From Streptomyces sp. CBMA291 (lineage in GTDB: Bacteria; Actinomycetota; Actinomycetes; Streptomycetales; Streptomycetaceae), in assembly GCF_014596525.1 (NCBI RefSeq), contig NZ_MSJP01000108.1, forward strand, positions 1 through 57,821: a DNA stretch of 57,821 nt, written 5' to 3'. This document shows, piece after piece, positions 44,993 to 53,358 of the stretch. Position 1 is the stretch's first letter; every line of letters begins with the position of its first letter. Below the pieces are notes generated by a model. That model searched no databases. It was not told the DNA's origin and saw only the letters and a program-made list of their open reading frames with translations. The translations under genes and the position numbers were made by a program.

Positions 44993-46881
44993 CCGCGCGC
45001 CGTGGTCTCCCCCTCGGCGAGCACGACGACGGCGTCATCGGGGCCGAGGGTCAGTGGGGCGGTCCTCGGCGGATTGAGGTGGATGCCGTAGCCGGGCGGC
45101 TCCTCGCCGTGCCGGGCGAGCCGGTAGCCGATGGCCGTCTCGCCCGCGCGGCGGGCCGCTTCGACGACGGTGGCGAAGGTGGCTTCGACGCCGGGGACGA
45201 TGTAGTGGGGTGCGGGCTTGAGGTAGATCTCCGAGCCCTCCGGGTCGAAGAGGTCGGCGAACACGTCGTACAGGTCGTGGTTCTCCGTGAGCTGGGTGAG
45301 CAGCAGGCTGATCACCTTGGTGCTGACGATGAAGTCGTCGGCCTTGGTGACCTGGGCGACCTCGCGGTTGGCGTCGTCGTTCATCTCGGTGACGATCGAA
45401 TAGGGGTCGCCCAGGCGTTCCTCGATGTCCCTCAGATGGAGCAGGGTCACAAGGGTCCGGTCGTCGGCCGGACCGGGGGCGACGGTCTCGTCCGAGAGGA
45501 CGACGATGTGCTGGTAGCCGCCCAGGCCGAGGCCTTCGAGGGAGGACCGCCGCGTCGGCTCGCAGTGCTTGAAGCCCACGGTGAGATGGGAGACCGGCTG
45601 GTCCAGGGCGGTGTCCGGCCGCCGGGGCGCCGCGATGTCGAGGGTCGAGCCGGGCTGGACGAAGCTGTCGAGCAGGGCGACGAGTTTGGCCGTGCGGGAG
45701 TTCTCGCCGATGAGCAGGGTGTGGTCGCGCCGGGGCGGCCGGGCGGGCGCCGAGGTGATGGCCGCCTCGACGATCCGGGGCCGGGCCTTGGCCGGTCGTA
45801 TCAACAGATCGTCCTCGGCGATCACGAGCAACTGGTCGCCGGGGCCGATGACCGTGTCCATGGCCGGGTTGACCTGGATCCGGCCGTCGCTTCGGCGCAG
45901 TCCGGCCGTCGCGCCGACCTCGAAGGCGTGGAGCGCCTCTCCGTAGGTGGTGCCGACGAGGGAGGTCTCCTCGCGGAAGTAGAACTCGTTGCCGACGAAG
46001 CTCAGCAGTTCGTCGAAGACGCCGGAGAGACCGGTCTGCCGGTGGGCCTGGGCCATGAGGCGTACGGCGATGTCCTCGGCGTCGATCACCAGGGCGCCCT
46101 CCCCGGCGGCGAGGCGGGCGGCGGCGAGGTTGTCCGAGTCGTGCACGGCGGCCACGACATGGGGCCGGGGGCCCTGCCAGGTGCGGCTGTTCAGGAGCAG
46201 CAGGACCTTGATGACGTCCACGTCCTTGTCGTCGCCGACCGGCGGCAGGACCATGACCGACTTCGCGGTGTCCGGGCTGACGAGTTCCAGATCGGCGCGG
46301 ACCAGCGGGCTGCCGGATCGGCAGATCACCCGGGTGCGGCCCATGTCGGGGATCCTGGCCCGGATCGCGTCCTCCATGGTGACCTTGTCGCGGTCGGCGA
46401 GGACGACCACGCAGGAGCGGCGTTCGCTCTGGTTGGCCTCGACGAGTTCCGCGATCACCGTGAAGACCTGGTCGGACCAGCCGAGCACGATGGTGTGGCC
46501 GCGCTCCACCAGTCGCGAGCGGCCCTTGCGCAGTTCCTGGATCTTCTGGTTGAGGCCGGTGGTCAGGACACCGATGAGGGCGCTGACGATGAAGATGCCG
46601 CCGATGGTGACCGTCAGCATCAGGGCGAGGAACACCGGTCCTCCGGTGTCCCCTCCCATGGTGCCCGGGTCGAGGGTGCGCAGCAGGCTCATCCAGGCCA
46701 CGCCCGACCAGCCGCCGTTCTCCTCGGCGTCGCTGTCCGTGAGGAGGGAGACCAGGGTCGAGACCGCCACTATGAGCAGGATCGAGGCCAGCGCCAGCCA
46801 GCTGATCAGGGCTGGGGTCCCCCGGTCCATCGTGCCGTCGAACCAGTACCTGAACCGCGCCCTCAGCCTGTTCCCCCGCAC
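44962..46881 (-). CDS. CASTOR/POLLUX-like ion channel with RCK domains
   Basis: A 639-residue protein with two membrane helices near the N terminus (about 24-50 and 80-110) and a pore-like TLDPGTMGGD segment between them, then two tandem RCK/TrkA-N-like Rossmann domains (GHTIVLGWSDQVFTVIAELVEAN near 128; LLIGENSRTAKLVALLDSF near 388). It resembles the CASTOR/POLLUX (DMI1) family of cation channels. Cation specificity unknown. Its C terminus overlaps the convergent plus-strand gene. Confidence 0.85.
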   Translation of the reverse strand: MRGNRLRARFRYWFDGTMDRGTPALISWLALASILLIVAVSTLVSLLTDSDAEENGGWSGVAWMSLLRTLDPGTMGGDTGGPVFLALMLTVTIGGIFIVSALIGVLTTGLNQKIQELRKGRSRLVERGHTIVLGWSDQVFTVIAELVEANQSERRSCVVVLADRDKVTMEDAIRARIPDMGRTRVICRSGSPLVRADLELVSPDTAKSVMVLPPVGDDKDVDVIKVLLLLNSRTWQGPRPHVVAAVHDSDNLAAARLAAGEGALVIDAEDIAVRLMAQAHRQTGLSGVFDELLSFVGNEFYFREETSLVGTTYGEALHAFEVGATAGLRRSDGRIQVNPAMDTVIGPGDQLLVIAEDDLLIRPAKARPRIVEAAITSAPARPPRRDHTLLIGENSRTAKLVALLDSFVQPGSTLDIAAPRRPDTALDQPVSHLTVGFKHCEPTRRSSLEGLGLGGYQHIVVLSDETVAPGPADDRTLVTLLHLRDIEERLGDPYSIVTEMNDDANREVAQVTKADDFIVSTKVISLLLTQLTENHDLYDVFADLFDPEGSEIYLKPAPHYIVPGVEATFATVVEAARRAGETAIGYRLARHGEEPPGYGIHLNPPRTAPLTLGPDDAVVVLAEGETTARGQARSVRSSA

Positions 46882-46930
46882 CGAAAGACTCCCCCGTCCC
46901 CGTACTTCCCCGTGTGACCGCGCCTGTCCG

Positions 46931-47194
46931 TCAGCCGCGGGCCTTGAACCGTTCGAGCGCCGTGATGCCCACCACGGCGAGGCCGATCTGGATCAGCCAT
47001 TCGATCCAGTCGATGCCCTTGGTGTCGGCCACGCCCAGCGCCGAGGCGACGGCGGTGCCGATGACGGCGGCGACGATGCCGACCGCGATCGTCCACAGCA
47101 CACCGATCCGCTGCCGTCCGGGCATGACCAGCCGTCCCAGCGACCCGATGACGATGCCGATCACGACCGCACTGATGATGCCGGAGATCTCCAT
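46931..47194 (-). CDS. GlsB/YeaQ/YmgE-family membrane protein (second copy)
   Basis: An 87-residue three-helix protein of the same family as 42148-42414 (MEISGIISAVVIGIVIGSLGRLVMPG...IGVLWTIAVGIVAAVIG). It is the next gene after the channel (same strand, 49 bases). A TTCTACA-type box lies about 95 bases upstream, matching the boxes of terB and tatA. Confidence 0.85.
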   Translation of the reverse strand: MEISGIISAVVIGIVIGSLGRLVMPGRQRIGVLWTIAVGIVAAVIGTAVASALGVADTKGIDWIEWLIQIGLAVVGITALERFKARG

Positions 47195-47285
47195 CCCGTT
47201 TCCTCTCTTTCCCGAACCGGCCCTTGGATACGCCGACTTGTCCCGATGAATCCCTTCGGTACGGAATCGGCCGAGCCGTCGACTC

Positions 47286-47303
47286 TTCTACACCACTGTA
47301 GAA
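47286..47303. promoter_or_regulatory. TTCTACA-N4-TGTAGAA box upstream of GlsB-like gene
   Basis: TTCTACACCACTGTAGAA has perfect seven-base arms around CCAC. It is the best of the three copies. Confidence 0.8.
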
Positions 47304-47366
47304 CACGGAGGCGCGAGCGATCGTTCCCCGCGAGCGGAGCCGGATGCAAGCGGCCGAACAGCCCGG

Positions 47367-47495
47367 TCAGGGCAGGAAGTCGACAGCGGCCAGGATGTCG
47401 GCCGGTTCCGCGCGGGCGGTGCAGTCCGTTTCGATGAACGCTCAATGGACGGCGCCGTCAAGGCCGATGACGTACGCAGCGGGCAGCGGAAGGGT
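47367..47495 (-). pseudogene. Peroxiredoxin-like gene remnant
   Basis: On the minus strand, codons from 47495 down to the TGA at 47367 read TLPLPAAYVIGLDGAVH, an in-frame TGA, then AFIETDCTARAEPADILAAV. This strongly resembles the C-terminal end of AhpC/TSA-type peroxiredoxin-like proteins (LPLPATYVIDRDG... and the RAEPxDILAAL ending). The first part of the gene is missing and the sequence upstream is an 8-base repeat. A dead fragment beside the IS element. Confidence 0.75.
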
Positions 47496-47510
47496 GGGCG
47501 CGGGCGGGCG

Positions 47511-47550
47511 GGCAGGCGGGCAGGCGGGCAGGCGGGCAGGCGGGCAGGCG
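47511..47550. repeat. 8-bp tandem repeat, 5 copies
   Basis: GGCAGGCG repeats five times without error, in a longer G/C-rich stretch (47496-47555). It lies at the broken end of the peroxiredoxin remnant. Confidence 0.9.
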
Positions 47551-47629
47551 GCGCCACCGAGACCACACGACCACGGGGCGCTTCCGCATCCCCGACTCCC
47601 CTTCCCACCAAGCCCTTTAGAGCCCCTTA

Positions 47630-48522
47630 GGTTCTGTCGTCAAATGTCACGCCCACATCAGGAGTGAGGCGAGTGCGACGGCGGCTTCGTAGGACTCGGC
47701 GGTCTTGTCGTACCGGGTGGCAATGCCGCGCCACTGCTTCAGTCTGTTGAAGCAGCGTTCGACGACGTTGCGGTGTTTGTAGGTCTCGCGGTCGAAGGCC
47801 GGCGGGCGGCCTCCGTGGCTGCCTCGCCGGGCCCGGTTGCGGGCCTGGTCGGCCCGTTCGGGAATCGTGTGGGCGATGCTCCGCCGGCGGAGCCAGGCGC
47901 GGATCGCCTTCGAGCTGTAGCCCTTGTCGCCCAGGACGTGATCGGGCCGGACGCGGGGCCGTCCCGGTCCGATCCGGGGCACCCTGATCGCTTCCATCAC
48001 GGCGGTGAACCGGGTGCAGTCGTTGGTGTTGCCGCCCGTGACAACGAAGCCGAGCGGACGGCCCCGCCCGTCGCAGGCCAGATGGATCTTGCTGGTCAGC
48101 CCGCCTCTGGACCGGCCGAGGGCCGGGTCGCGGAGCCCCCTTTTCTGGCTCCGGCCGCGTGCTGGTGGGCACGGACGACCGTGGAGTCGACCGACACCAG
48201 CCACTCAATGTCGCCTGCCGCGTCCGCCTTCGCCTGAGCGGCCCGCAGCATCCGGTCGAACGTGCCGTCCGCAGCCCACCTGCGGAAACGGGTGTGGAGC
48301 GTGGCCCACGGACCATAACGCTCGGGCACGTCCCGCCAGGCCGTCCCAGTCCGGAACTTCCAAACGATTCCATTCAGGACCCGGCGGTCATCCAGCCGCT
48401 TGCGTCCCCGCGACGACTCGGGCAACAGCGGCCGGACGAACTCCCACTCGGCATCAGACAGTTCATGACGACGTATCACGACCCCATGATCCACCAACCG
48501 TGATCATTTTGAAGACACCCCC
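47630..48522 (-). mobile_element. IS5-family insertion sequence
   Basis: About 893 bp. The outer ends form imperfect inverted repeats: GGTTCTGTCGTCAAATG on the left and, on the complement of the right end, GGGGGTGTCTTCAAAATG; 12 of the first 15 bases match. TA dinucleotides flank both ends, consistent with the short TA/TNA target duplication of IS5-family (IS427 group) elements. The transposase is intact apart from its programmed frameshift, so the element could be active. Confidence 0.85.
47647..48497 (-). CDS. IS5-family transposase (programmed -1 frameshift)
   Basis: Two overlapping frames: OrfA (48497-48096) ends about 16 codons after the DSTVVRAHQHA motif; OrfB continues to 47647. In frame A the slippery-type A4G5 run precedes the switch; a -1 slip there joins AGARK to RGLRDPALGRSRGG. 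Together they form an IS4/IS5-type DDE transposase of about 283 residues: first D in SVDSTVVRAH, second D in LGDKGYSSKAI and the E in NVVERCFNRLKQWRGIATRYDK. The first codon is TTG 48497 or GTG 48494. Confidence 0.88.
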
Positions 48523-48580
48523 TAGGACCCCTTAGCCGGGCGATAGCGGCACGACAGCGGGGCTTCCTAGCCTGGTACGC

Positions 48581-48982
48581 ATGAACCCGAAGAAGATCAT
48601 GGCGCTCGCGGTCACCGCCGCCGCCTGTCTGGGCCTCGCCACACAGCCGGCCCAGGCCGCGGACTACTGCTCTCGTGGTGGTGGCCTGTACATCTGCGAG
48701 TACGGATTCACCTCGACGACCCTGCCGGACGGTTCCAAGCAGGAGTTCATCATCGGCACCGACCACGCGGTGTGGTCCCGCTGGACGCTCGGCGGGAAGT
48801 GGACCAACTGGTCCTCCATGGGCGGCTACGCCACCAGCCCCGCGTACGTCTACGACTACGACACCAGCGACCCCTGGTCCTTCAACGTGAACGTCTACGG
48901 CAGCGACAACGGCCTGTGGACCAACCACCGTTACAGCGGCGGCACATGGACCGGCTGGTTCCCCAGCAAGTACCCGGACTGA
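48581..48982 (+). CDS. Secreted small PLL-like (beta-propeller fragment) protein
   Basis: A 133-residue protein with a clear Sec signal peptide (1-27, ending QPAQA). The mature part contains two propeller-blade-like repeats (GTDHAVWSRWTLGGKWTNWSSMGG and GSDNGLWTNHRYSGGTWTGW) of the PLL type that often bind sugars. Two cysteines near the start of the mature protein (C36 and C45 region) could form a disulfide. Only two blades are present, far fewer than a full propeller, so oligomerisation is likely. Intact after the IS. Confidence 0.8.
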   Translation: MNPKKIMALAVTAAACLGLATQPAQAADYCSRGGGLYICEYGFTSTTLPDGSKQEFIIGTDHAVWSRWTLGGKWTNWSSMGGYATSPAYVYDYDTSDPWSFNVNVYGSDNGLWTNHRYSGGTWTGWFPSKYPD

Positions 48983-48999
48983 GACTCCGGTCCGGCCTT

Positions 49000-50247
49000 C
49001 TAGTGGTCGGAGAACGACGGGCGCGGGCCGTGCTCGGCCGCGTCCGTCTCACCGGCCACGGGAGCGGCTCGCGGCCGGCCTCCCAGCGCGAGCACCACGA
49101 CCGCGACGAGTGTCATGGCGCCGGACAGCAGGACGAATCCTGCCGAGAAGGTCGCGACGTGGGCGGCGAGGCCGAGGAGCAGGGACCCGATTCCGGTTCC
49201 GGAGTCGTAGCCGATGTTCCAGGCGACGGAGGTGGTGTGCCGGTTCTCGGCTCCGGCGCGGTCGAAGGACTGGACGAAGGTGAGGCTCTGGAGCCCTCCG
49301 TACCCCGCCCCCAGAAGCACGAGACCGGCCAGGAGCAGGACGAGAAGGGGCCGGTCGGAACGGACGGCCAGGGCGACGAGCGCGAGCCCGGTGGCGGCGG
49401 TGACCAGAAGGGCGCAGGTCAGCGGGCGGAGCGGGAGGCGGTCCGCCAGGACGCCGGCGCCCCAGCGGGCGCCCGCACCGGTGGCGGTGAAGAGGAACAG
49501 CGCGAGCGCGGCAAGGGCCGGCCGGTCGAGGAGCTGAGGGGCGAAGGTCAGGACGGCGCCTCCGGCGGCCGTGACCAGGAGCAGGGTGAGCAGGGGCAGC
49601 AGGATGCGGCGGAGCACGGTGGTTGCGGGGGCGGCTCCCTCGACCGCGTGTTCCGTCGCGGAGGCGGTGGTACGGGCGTCGACCGCCCGGCCGAGACCTC
49701 GGGCGAACGGCAGGCCGAGAACGGGCAGTACACCGCAGGCGAGGATCGCGGGGAGGGCGAGGGCCGAGGCCAGGGCGGGGGCGGCCGGGGTCAGTACCAC
49801 TTGGGGCAGGGTGAGGGCGAGACCGTACAGGCCGACGGCCGCTCCCCGGCGTCCGGGCGGGGCGAGGGTCGCGGCGGCGGTGGACCCGCAGACGGTGATG
49901 ATGCCGAAGCCGAGCCCGCGCAGGGCGGTGGTGAGCAGAATCGTCCAGAGGCTGTCGTCGAGGGCCTGCACCGGCGCGGGAAGGCCGAGCAGCAAGGCGC
50001 CCAGGGCGAGGGTGCGGGCCCATCCGAGCCTGTCCAGGGCCGTCTTGACGAGGAGCTGGGCCAGCACGGTGGCGGCCATCAAGGTGGCGGTGACGAGTCC
50101 GGCGCCGAACTCGTCGGCGCCTCCGTGGACGGCCCACTGCGGGGAGAGCGGCAGCAGGAGCGCGAAGCCCGAGAGGCAGCAGAGGACCAGCAGGAGCAGA
50201 TGCGGCATGCCGGGGGCGGATATGACGGGTGTATTCGTACGAGTCAT
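49000..50247 (-). CDS. MFS transporter
   Basis: A 415-residue transporter with about twelve membrane helices. The inter-domain loop and DRLGWARTLALGALLLG-like motif A (about 72-90) and DRLPLRPLT in the second half mark the major facilitator fold. ATG 50247 (MTRTNTP) is chosen; the frame is open from a GTG at 50271 but without a better ribosome site. The substrate is unknown; many such pumps flank biosynthetic clusters. Confidence 0.85.
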   Translation of the reverse strand: MTRTNTPVISAPGMPHLLLLVLCCLSGFALLLPLSPQWAVHGGADEFGAGLVTATLMAATVLAQLLVKTALDRLGWARTLALGALLLGLPAPVQALDDSLWTILLTTALRGLGFGIITVCGSTAAATLAPPGRRGAAVGLYGLALTLPQVVLTPAAPALASALALPAILACGVLPVLGLPFARGLGRAVDARTTASATEHAVEGAAPATTVLRRILLPLLTLLLVTAAGGAVLTFAPQLLDRPALAALALFLFTATGAGARWGAGVLADRLPLRPLTCALLVTAATGLALVALAVRSDRPLLVLLLAGLVLLGAGYGGLQSLTFVQSFDRAGAENRHTTSVAWNIGYDSGTGIGSLLLGLAAHVATFSAGFVLLSGAMTLVAVVVLALGGRPRAAPVAGETDAAEHGPRPSFSDH

Positions 50248-50480
50248 CGACAGGCGTGCTTTCTGCGCCACCGCTTGGGCCGACGGGAATCAGGGCGGTA
50301 CGGACTGACGGGTGGCCAGGGGGCGCGGCCGGAGGGCGTGGGCCTCGGCCGGGGGGCGCGGGAGCGCGAGCCATCGCCTCTGCCCCCGACCCTACGGCCC
50401 CATCCGCCGCTCTCCCCCCCTTGTTCACACCCCTGACATCACCGCCGTCGGGCCCGCTACGGGGGCCGCGTCCCGTACGG

Positions 50481-50560
50481 GCGGTCCCGGAGAGGACGGG
50501 CGGTCCCGGGGGAGGACGGGCGGTCCCGGGGGAGGACGGGCGGTCCCGGGGGAGGACGGG
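50481..50560. repeat. 20-bp tandem repeat, 4 copies
   Basis: CGGTCCCGGGGGAGGACGGG repeats three times exactly (50501-50560), preceded by a slightly altered first copy. It lies between the prephenate dehydrogenase and the MFS gene in a 440-base intergenic region (50248-50686), where no gene was seen. Confidence 0.9.
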
Positions 50561-50686
50561 CGTGGCCCGTACGCCCTGCCCCGCACCCGCGCGTACCCGT
50601 GGAATACCGCCTCCCCACCGGGGCTCGTCCCGGGCGGAGAGGCGGCCTTCCCGTTTACGCGGGGTGTCCCGCCGGGCACCGCGCGA

Positions 50687-51868
50687 TCAGGCCGCGCCGG
50701 CCGCCATCGGCACCCTCGACCGGTCCGATCCGGCCTCCGGCGAGGGCGCGGGTCCCCCGGACGGGGTTCCGGCGCGGGGCTCGGGGCGTTGCACCGCCCA
50801 GCCGTCCTCCGTGAGGCGCCGTGCCATGCGGACGGCGACGGAGTCGTCCACGACCAGTTCCACCAGTCCGCTGCGCTCGGCCGGGGAGTGGTCGATGGAC
50901 ACCTCCTCGACATTGACGTCCAGGTCCGCCACCCCGGCCAGGAGCCGGGCCAGTTCGCCCGTCTGGTCCCCGATGAGCACATGCACCGCGGTGAGGCGGG
51001 ACGGTTTCTGTCCGTGCTTGCCGGGCAGGCGCCCATGGCCCTTCCTGCCCCGGCCGAGCAGGTCGGCGACGCGTACGGTCCCTTCCGCGCGCGCCGCGGC
51101 GTCCCCGCCCGCCACCGCCCGCAGCGCCGCCACGGTCGTGACGAGGTCGGCGGCGAGCGCCTCCAGGACGTCCGCGACGGGCGTGGCGTTGGCGTCCAGG
51201 ATGTCGCTCCACAGCCGGGGGTCGCTTCCCGCGATCCGGGTGACGTCCCGCAGCCCCTGACCGGCGAGGCGTGAGGCGTCGTCGGGGATGCGCTCCAGGC
51301 GCGCCGCCATCAGGGAGGCGACGAGGTGCGGGGTGTGCGAGACGAGGGCGACCGCCCGGTCGTGCGCCTCGCTCTCCATGACCACCGGCACCGCCTCGCA
51401 GAGGGCCACCATCTCCAGGGCCCGGTTCAAGGTGTCCGTCGAGGTCTCGGGGGTGGGCGTGAGCACCCAGGAGCGGCCTTCGAAGAGGGTGGCCGACGCG
51501 GCGAGCGGCCCGGACCGCTCGCGCCCGGCCATGGGGTGGCCGCCGATGTGGCAGGAGGGGTCGGCGAGCCGGTGCACGTCCCGCTGGGGGCCGGTCTTGA
51601 CGCTGGCCACGTCGGTGTAGCTGCGGGCCAGCCCGCGCGCCTGCTGCTCGGCGAGCACGTCCCCGACCCTCCCGGGCGGCACCGCCAGGACGGCGATGTC
51701 CACCGGTCCTGCGGGCGGGTCGACGGTTCCCGCGCCGAGCGCGGCCGCCGTACGGGCCGCCGACTCATCCGCGTCGAACAGATGGACGCGGATGCCCCTG
51801 CGGGTCAGGGCGAGCGCCACCGAGGTGCCGATCAGGCCGGTGCCCACGACCGCCGCCGTACGGATCAC
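50687..51868 (-). CDS. tyrA: Prephenate dehydrogenase with ACT domain
   Basis: A 393-residue NAD(P)-dependent enzyme of tyrosine biosynthesis: prephenate to 4-hydroxyphenylpyruvate. Rossmann motif VVGTGLIGTSVALAL (8-22), HPMAGRERSG near 112-121, then the helical dimer region and a C-terminal ACT domain (about 290-365). The GTG overlaps the DAHP synthase stop (GTGA, 51865-51868), so it is the last gene of the operon. In this context it probably supplies 4-hydroxyphenylpyruvate for a specialised product (compare NovF/CloF), although a housekeeping TyrA is possible. Confidence 0.9.
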   Translation of the reverse strand: MIRTAAVVGTGLIGTSVALALTRRGIRVHLFDADESAARTAAALGAGTVDPPAGPVDIAVLAVPPGRVGDVLAEQQARGLARSYTDVASVKTGPQRDVHRLADPSCHIGGHPMAGRERSGPLAASATLFEGRSWVLTPTPETSTDTLNRALEMVALCEAVPVVMESEAHDRAVALVSHTPHLVASLMAARLERIPDDASRLAGQGLRDVTRIAGSDPRLWSDILDANATPVADVLEALAADLVTTVAALRAVAGGDAAARAEGTVRVADLLGRGRKGHGRLPGKHGQKPSRLTAVHVLIGDQTGELARLLAGVADLDVNVEEVSIDHSPAERSGLVELVVDDSVAVRMARRLTEDGWAVQRPEPRAGTPSGGPAPSPEAGSDRSRVPMAAGAA

Positions 51869-53280
51869 CGGAAGTCCCCCGTCGGTCCGGTGCCCGTCCC
51901 GAGCGGGGCGGCCGACAGCGAGAGGTCCCGGTCGACGGTCCGTTCCTGGTACAACTCGGCTGCCTGGAAGGCCAGATCGAGCGACTGGTAGCGGTTGAGG
52001 CGCGGGTCGCAGGCGGACTCGTAACGGTGTCCGAGGTCGTCGAAGCGGACCTCGGTTCCGCCGCCGACGCATTCGGTGACGTCCTCGCCGGCCAGCTCGA
52101 TGTGAATGCCGCCGGGGTGGGTGCCGAGGCCTCGGTGGACCTCGAAGAAGCCCCGGACCTCGTCCAGTACGTCGTCGAAGCGGCGGGTCTTGTGGCCGCT
52201 GGGCGCGGTGAAGGTGTTGCCGTGCATGGGGTCGCAGATCCAGGCGACCCGGGCGCCGGAGGCCGTCACCTTCTCCACGAGTCCGGGAAGGACGTCCCGG
52301 ACCTTCTCCGAGCCCATCCGGGTGATGAAGGACAGCCGGCCCGGCTCCCGGTCGGGATCGAGGCGGTCGATCAGTGCCAGGGCCTCGTCGGCGGCGACGG
52401 TGGGCCCGAGCTTCACCGCGATCGGGTTGCGGACCTTGGAGGCGAACTCGATGTGCGCTCCGTCCAGTTGGCGGGTGCGTTCGCCGATCCACAGCAGGTG
52501 GCCGGAGACGTCGTACCACTGACCGGTACGGGAGTCGCGCCGGGTGAGGGCCGCCTCGTAGTCGAGGATCAGCGCCTCGTGGCTGGAGTAGAACTCGGTG
52601 GAGCCGAACTCGCCCGGCTGCGCCCCGCAGGCCTTGAGGAAGGCGAGCGCCCGGTCGATCTCCCCGGCCAGCCGTTCGTACCGCTCGCCGATCGGGGATC
52701 CGGCCACGAAGTCCTGGTTCCAGTGGTGCACTTGGCGGAGGTCGGCGTAGCCGCCGGTGGTGAAGGCGCGGACGATGTTCAGGGTGGCGGCGGAGGCGTG
52801 GTACATGCGCCGGAGCCGCTCGGGGTCGGGGGTGCGGCTCTCCGGGGTGAACGCCAGGCCGTTGACGGCGTCGCCCCGGTAGACCGGGAGTTCCACGCCG
52901 TCGCGCCGCTCGGTGGGCCGGGAGCGCGGCTTGGAGTACTGCCCGGCGATGCGGCCGACCTTGATCACCGGTACGGAGGTGGCATAGGTGAGCACGGCCG
53001 CCATCTGGAGCAGGGTCTTGACCTTGTCCCGGACCTGGTCGGCAGAGACGGCGTCGAAGGTCTCGGCGCAGTCGCCGCCCTGGAGGAGGAACGCCTCACC
53101 GCGTGCCACGGCGGCCAGCCGGTCCCTCAGTCGGTCGCATTCACCGGCGAAGACGAGGGGCGGCGAGGCGGCGAGATCGCCGATCACGGCGTCGAGGGCC
53201 TGTTGGTCGGGCCAGGTCGGCTGCTGCTCGGCGGGCAGGCTCCGCCAGCTCTGCGACGGGTCGTCCTGCGATGCGTTCAT
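51865..53280 (-). CDS. Class II DAHP synthase
   Basis: A 471-residue enzyme that condenses phosphoenolpyruvate and erythrose-4-phosphate, the first step of the shikimate pathway. It is of the class II (plant/PhzC-like) type: FLLQGGDCAETF, PVIKVGRIAGQYSKPRS, GLAFTPE, FYSSHEALILDYE, MGSEKVRDVLP and WICDPMHGNT, with PGGIHIELAGEDVTECVGG near the end. The gene is coupled to prephenate dehydrogenase and follows the CloR-like gene, so it probably boosts aromatic precursor for the cluster. Confidence 0.92.
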   Translation of the reverse strand: MNASQDDPSQSWRSLPAEQQPTWPDQQALDAVIGDLAASPPLVFAGECDRLRDRLAAVARGEAFLLQGGDCAETFDAVSADQVRDKVKTLLQMAAVLTYATSVPVIKVGRIAGQYSKPRSRPTERRDGVELPVYRGDAVNGLAFTPESRTPDPERLRRMYHASAATLNIVRAFTTGGYADLRQVHHWNQDFVAGSPIGERYERLAGEIDRALAFLKACGAQPGEFGSTEFYSSHEALILDYEAALTRRDSRTGQWYDVSGHLLWIGERTRQLDGAHIEFASKVRNPIAVKLGPTVAADEALALIDRLDPDREPGRLSFITRMGSEKVRDVLPGLVEKVTASGARVAWICDPMHGNTFTAPSGHKTRRFDDVLDEVRGFFEVHRGLGTHPGGIHIELAGEDVTECVGGGTEVRFDDLGHRYESACDPRLNRYQSLDLAFQAAELYQERTVDRDLSLSAAPLGTGTGPTGDFR

Positions 53281-53358
53281 GGGGGACGTTCCTCCATCCT
53301 TCTCAGGGGGTACGGCGAGGGGGCGGCGGGCCGCTCACTCGCCCGGCAGGCGGGTGGT

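Noticed and set aside
47445..47667. Small plus-strand frames across the GGCAGGCG repeats
   Set aside because: They arise from the repeat itself and overlap a recognisable minus-strand gene remnant.
50481..50560. CRISPR-like direct repeats
   Set aside because: The repeats are head-to-tail with no unique spacers.
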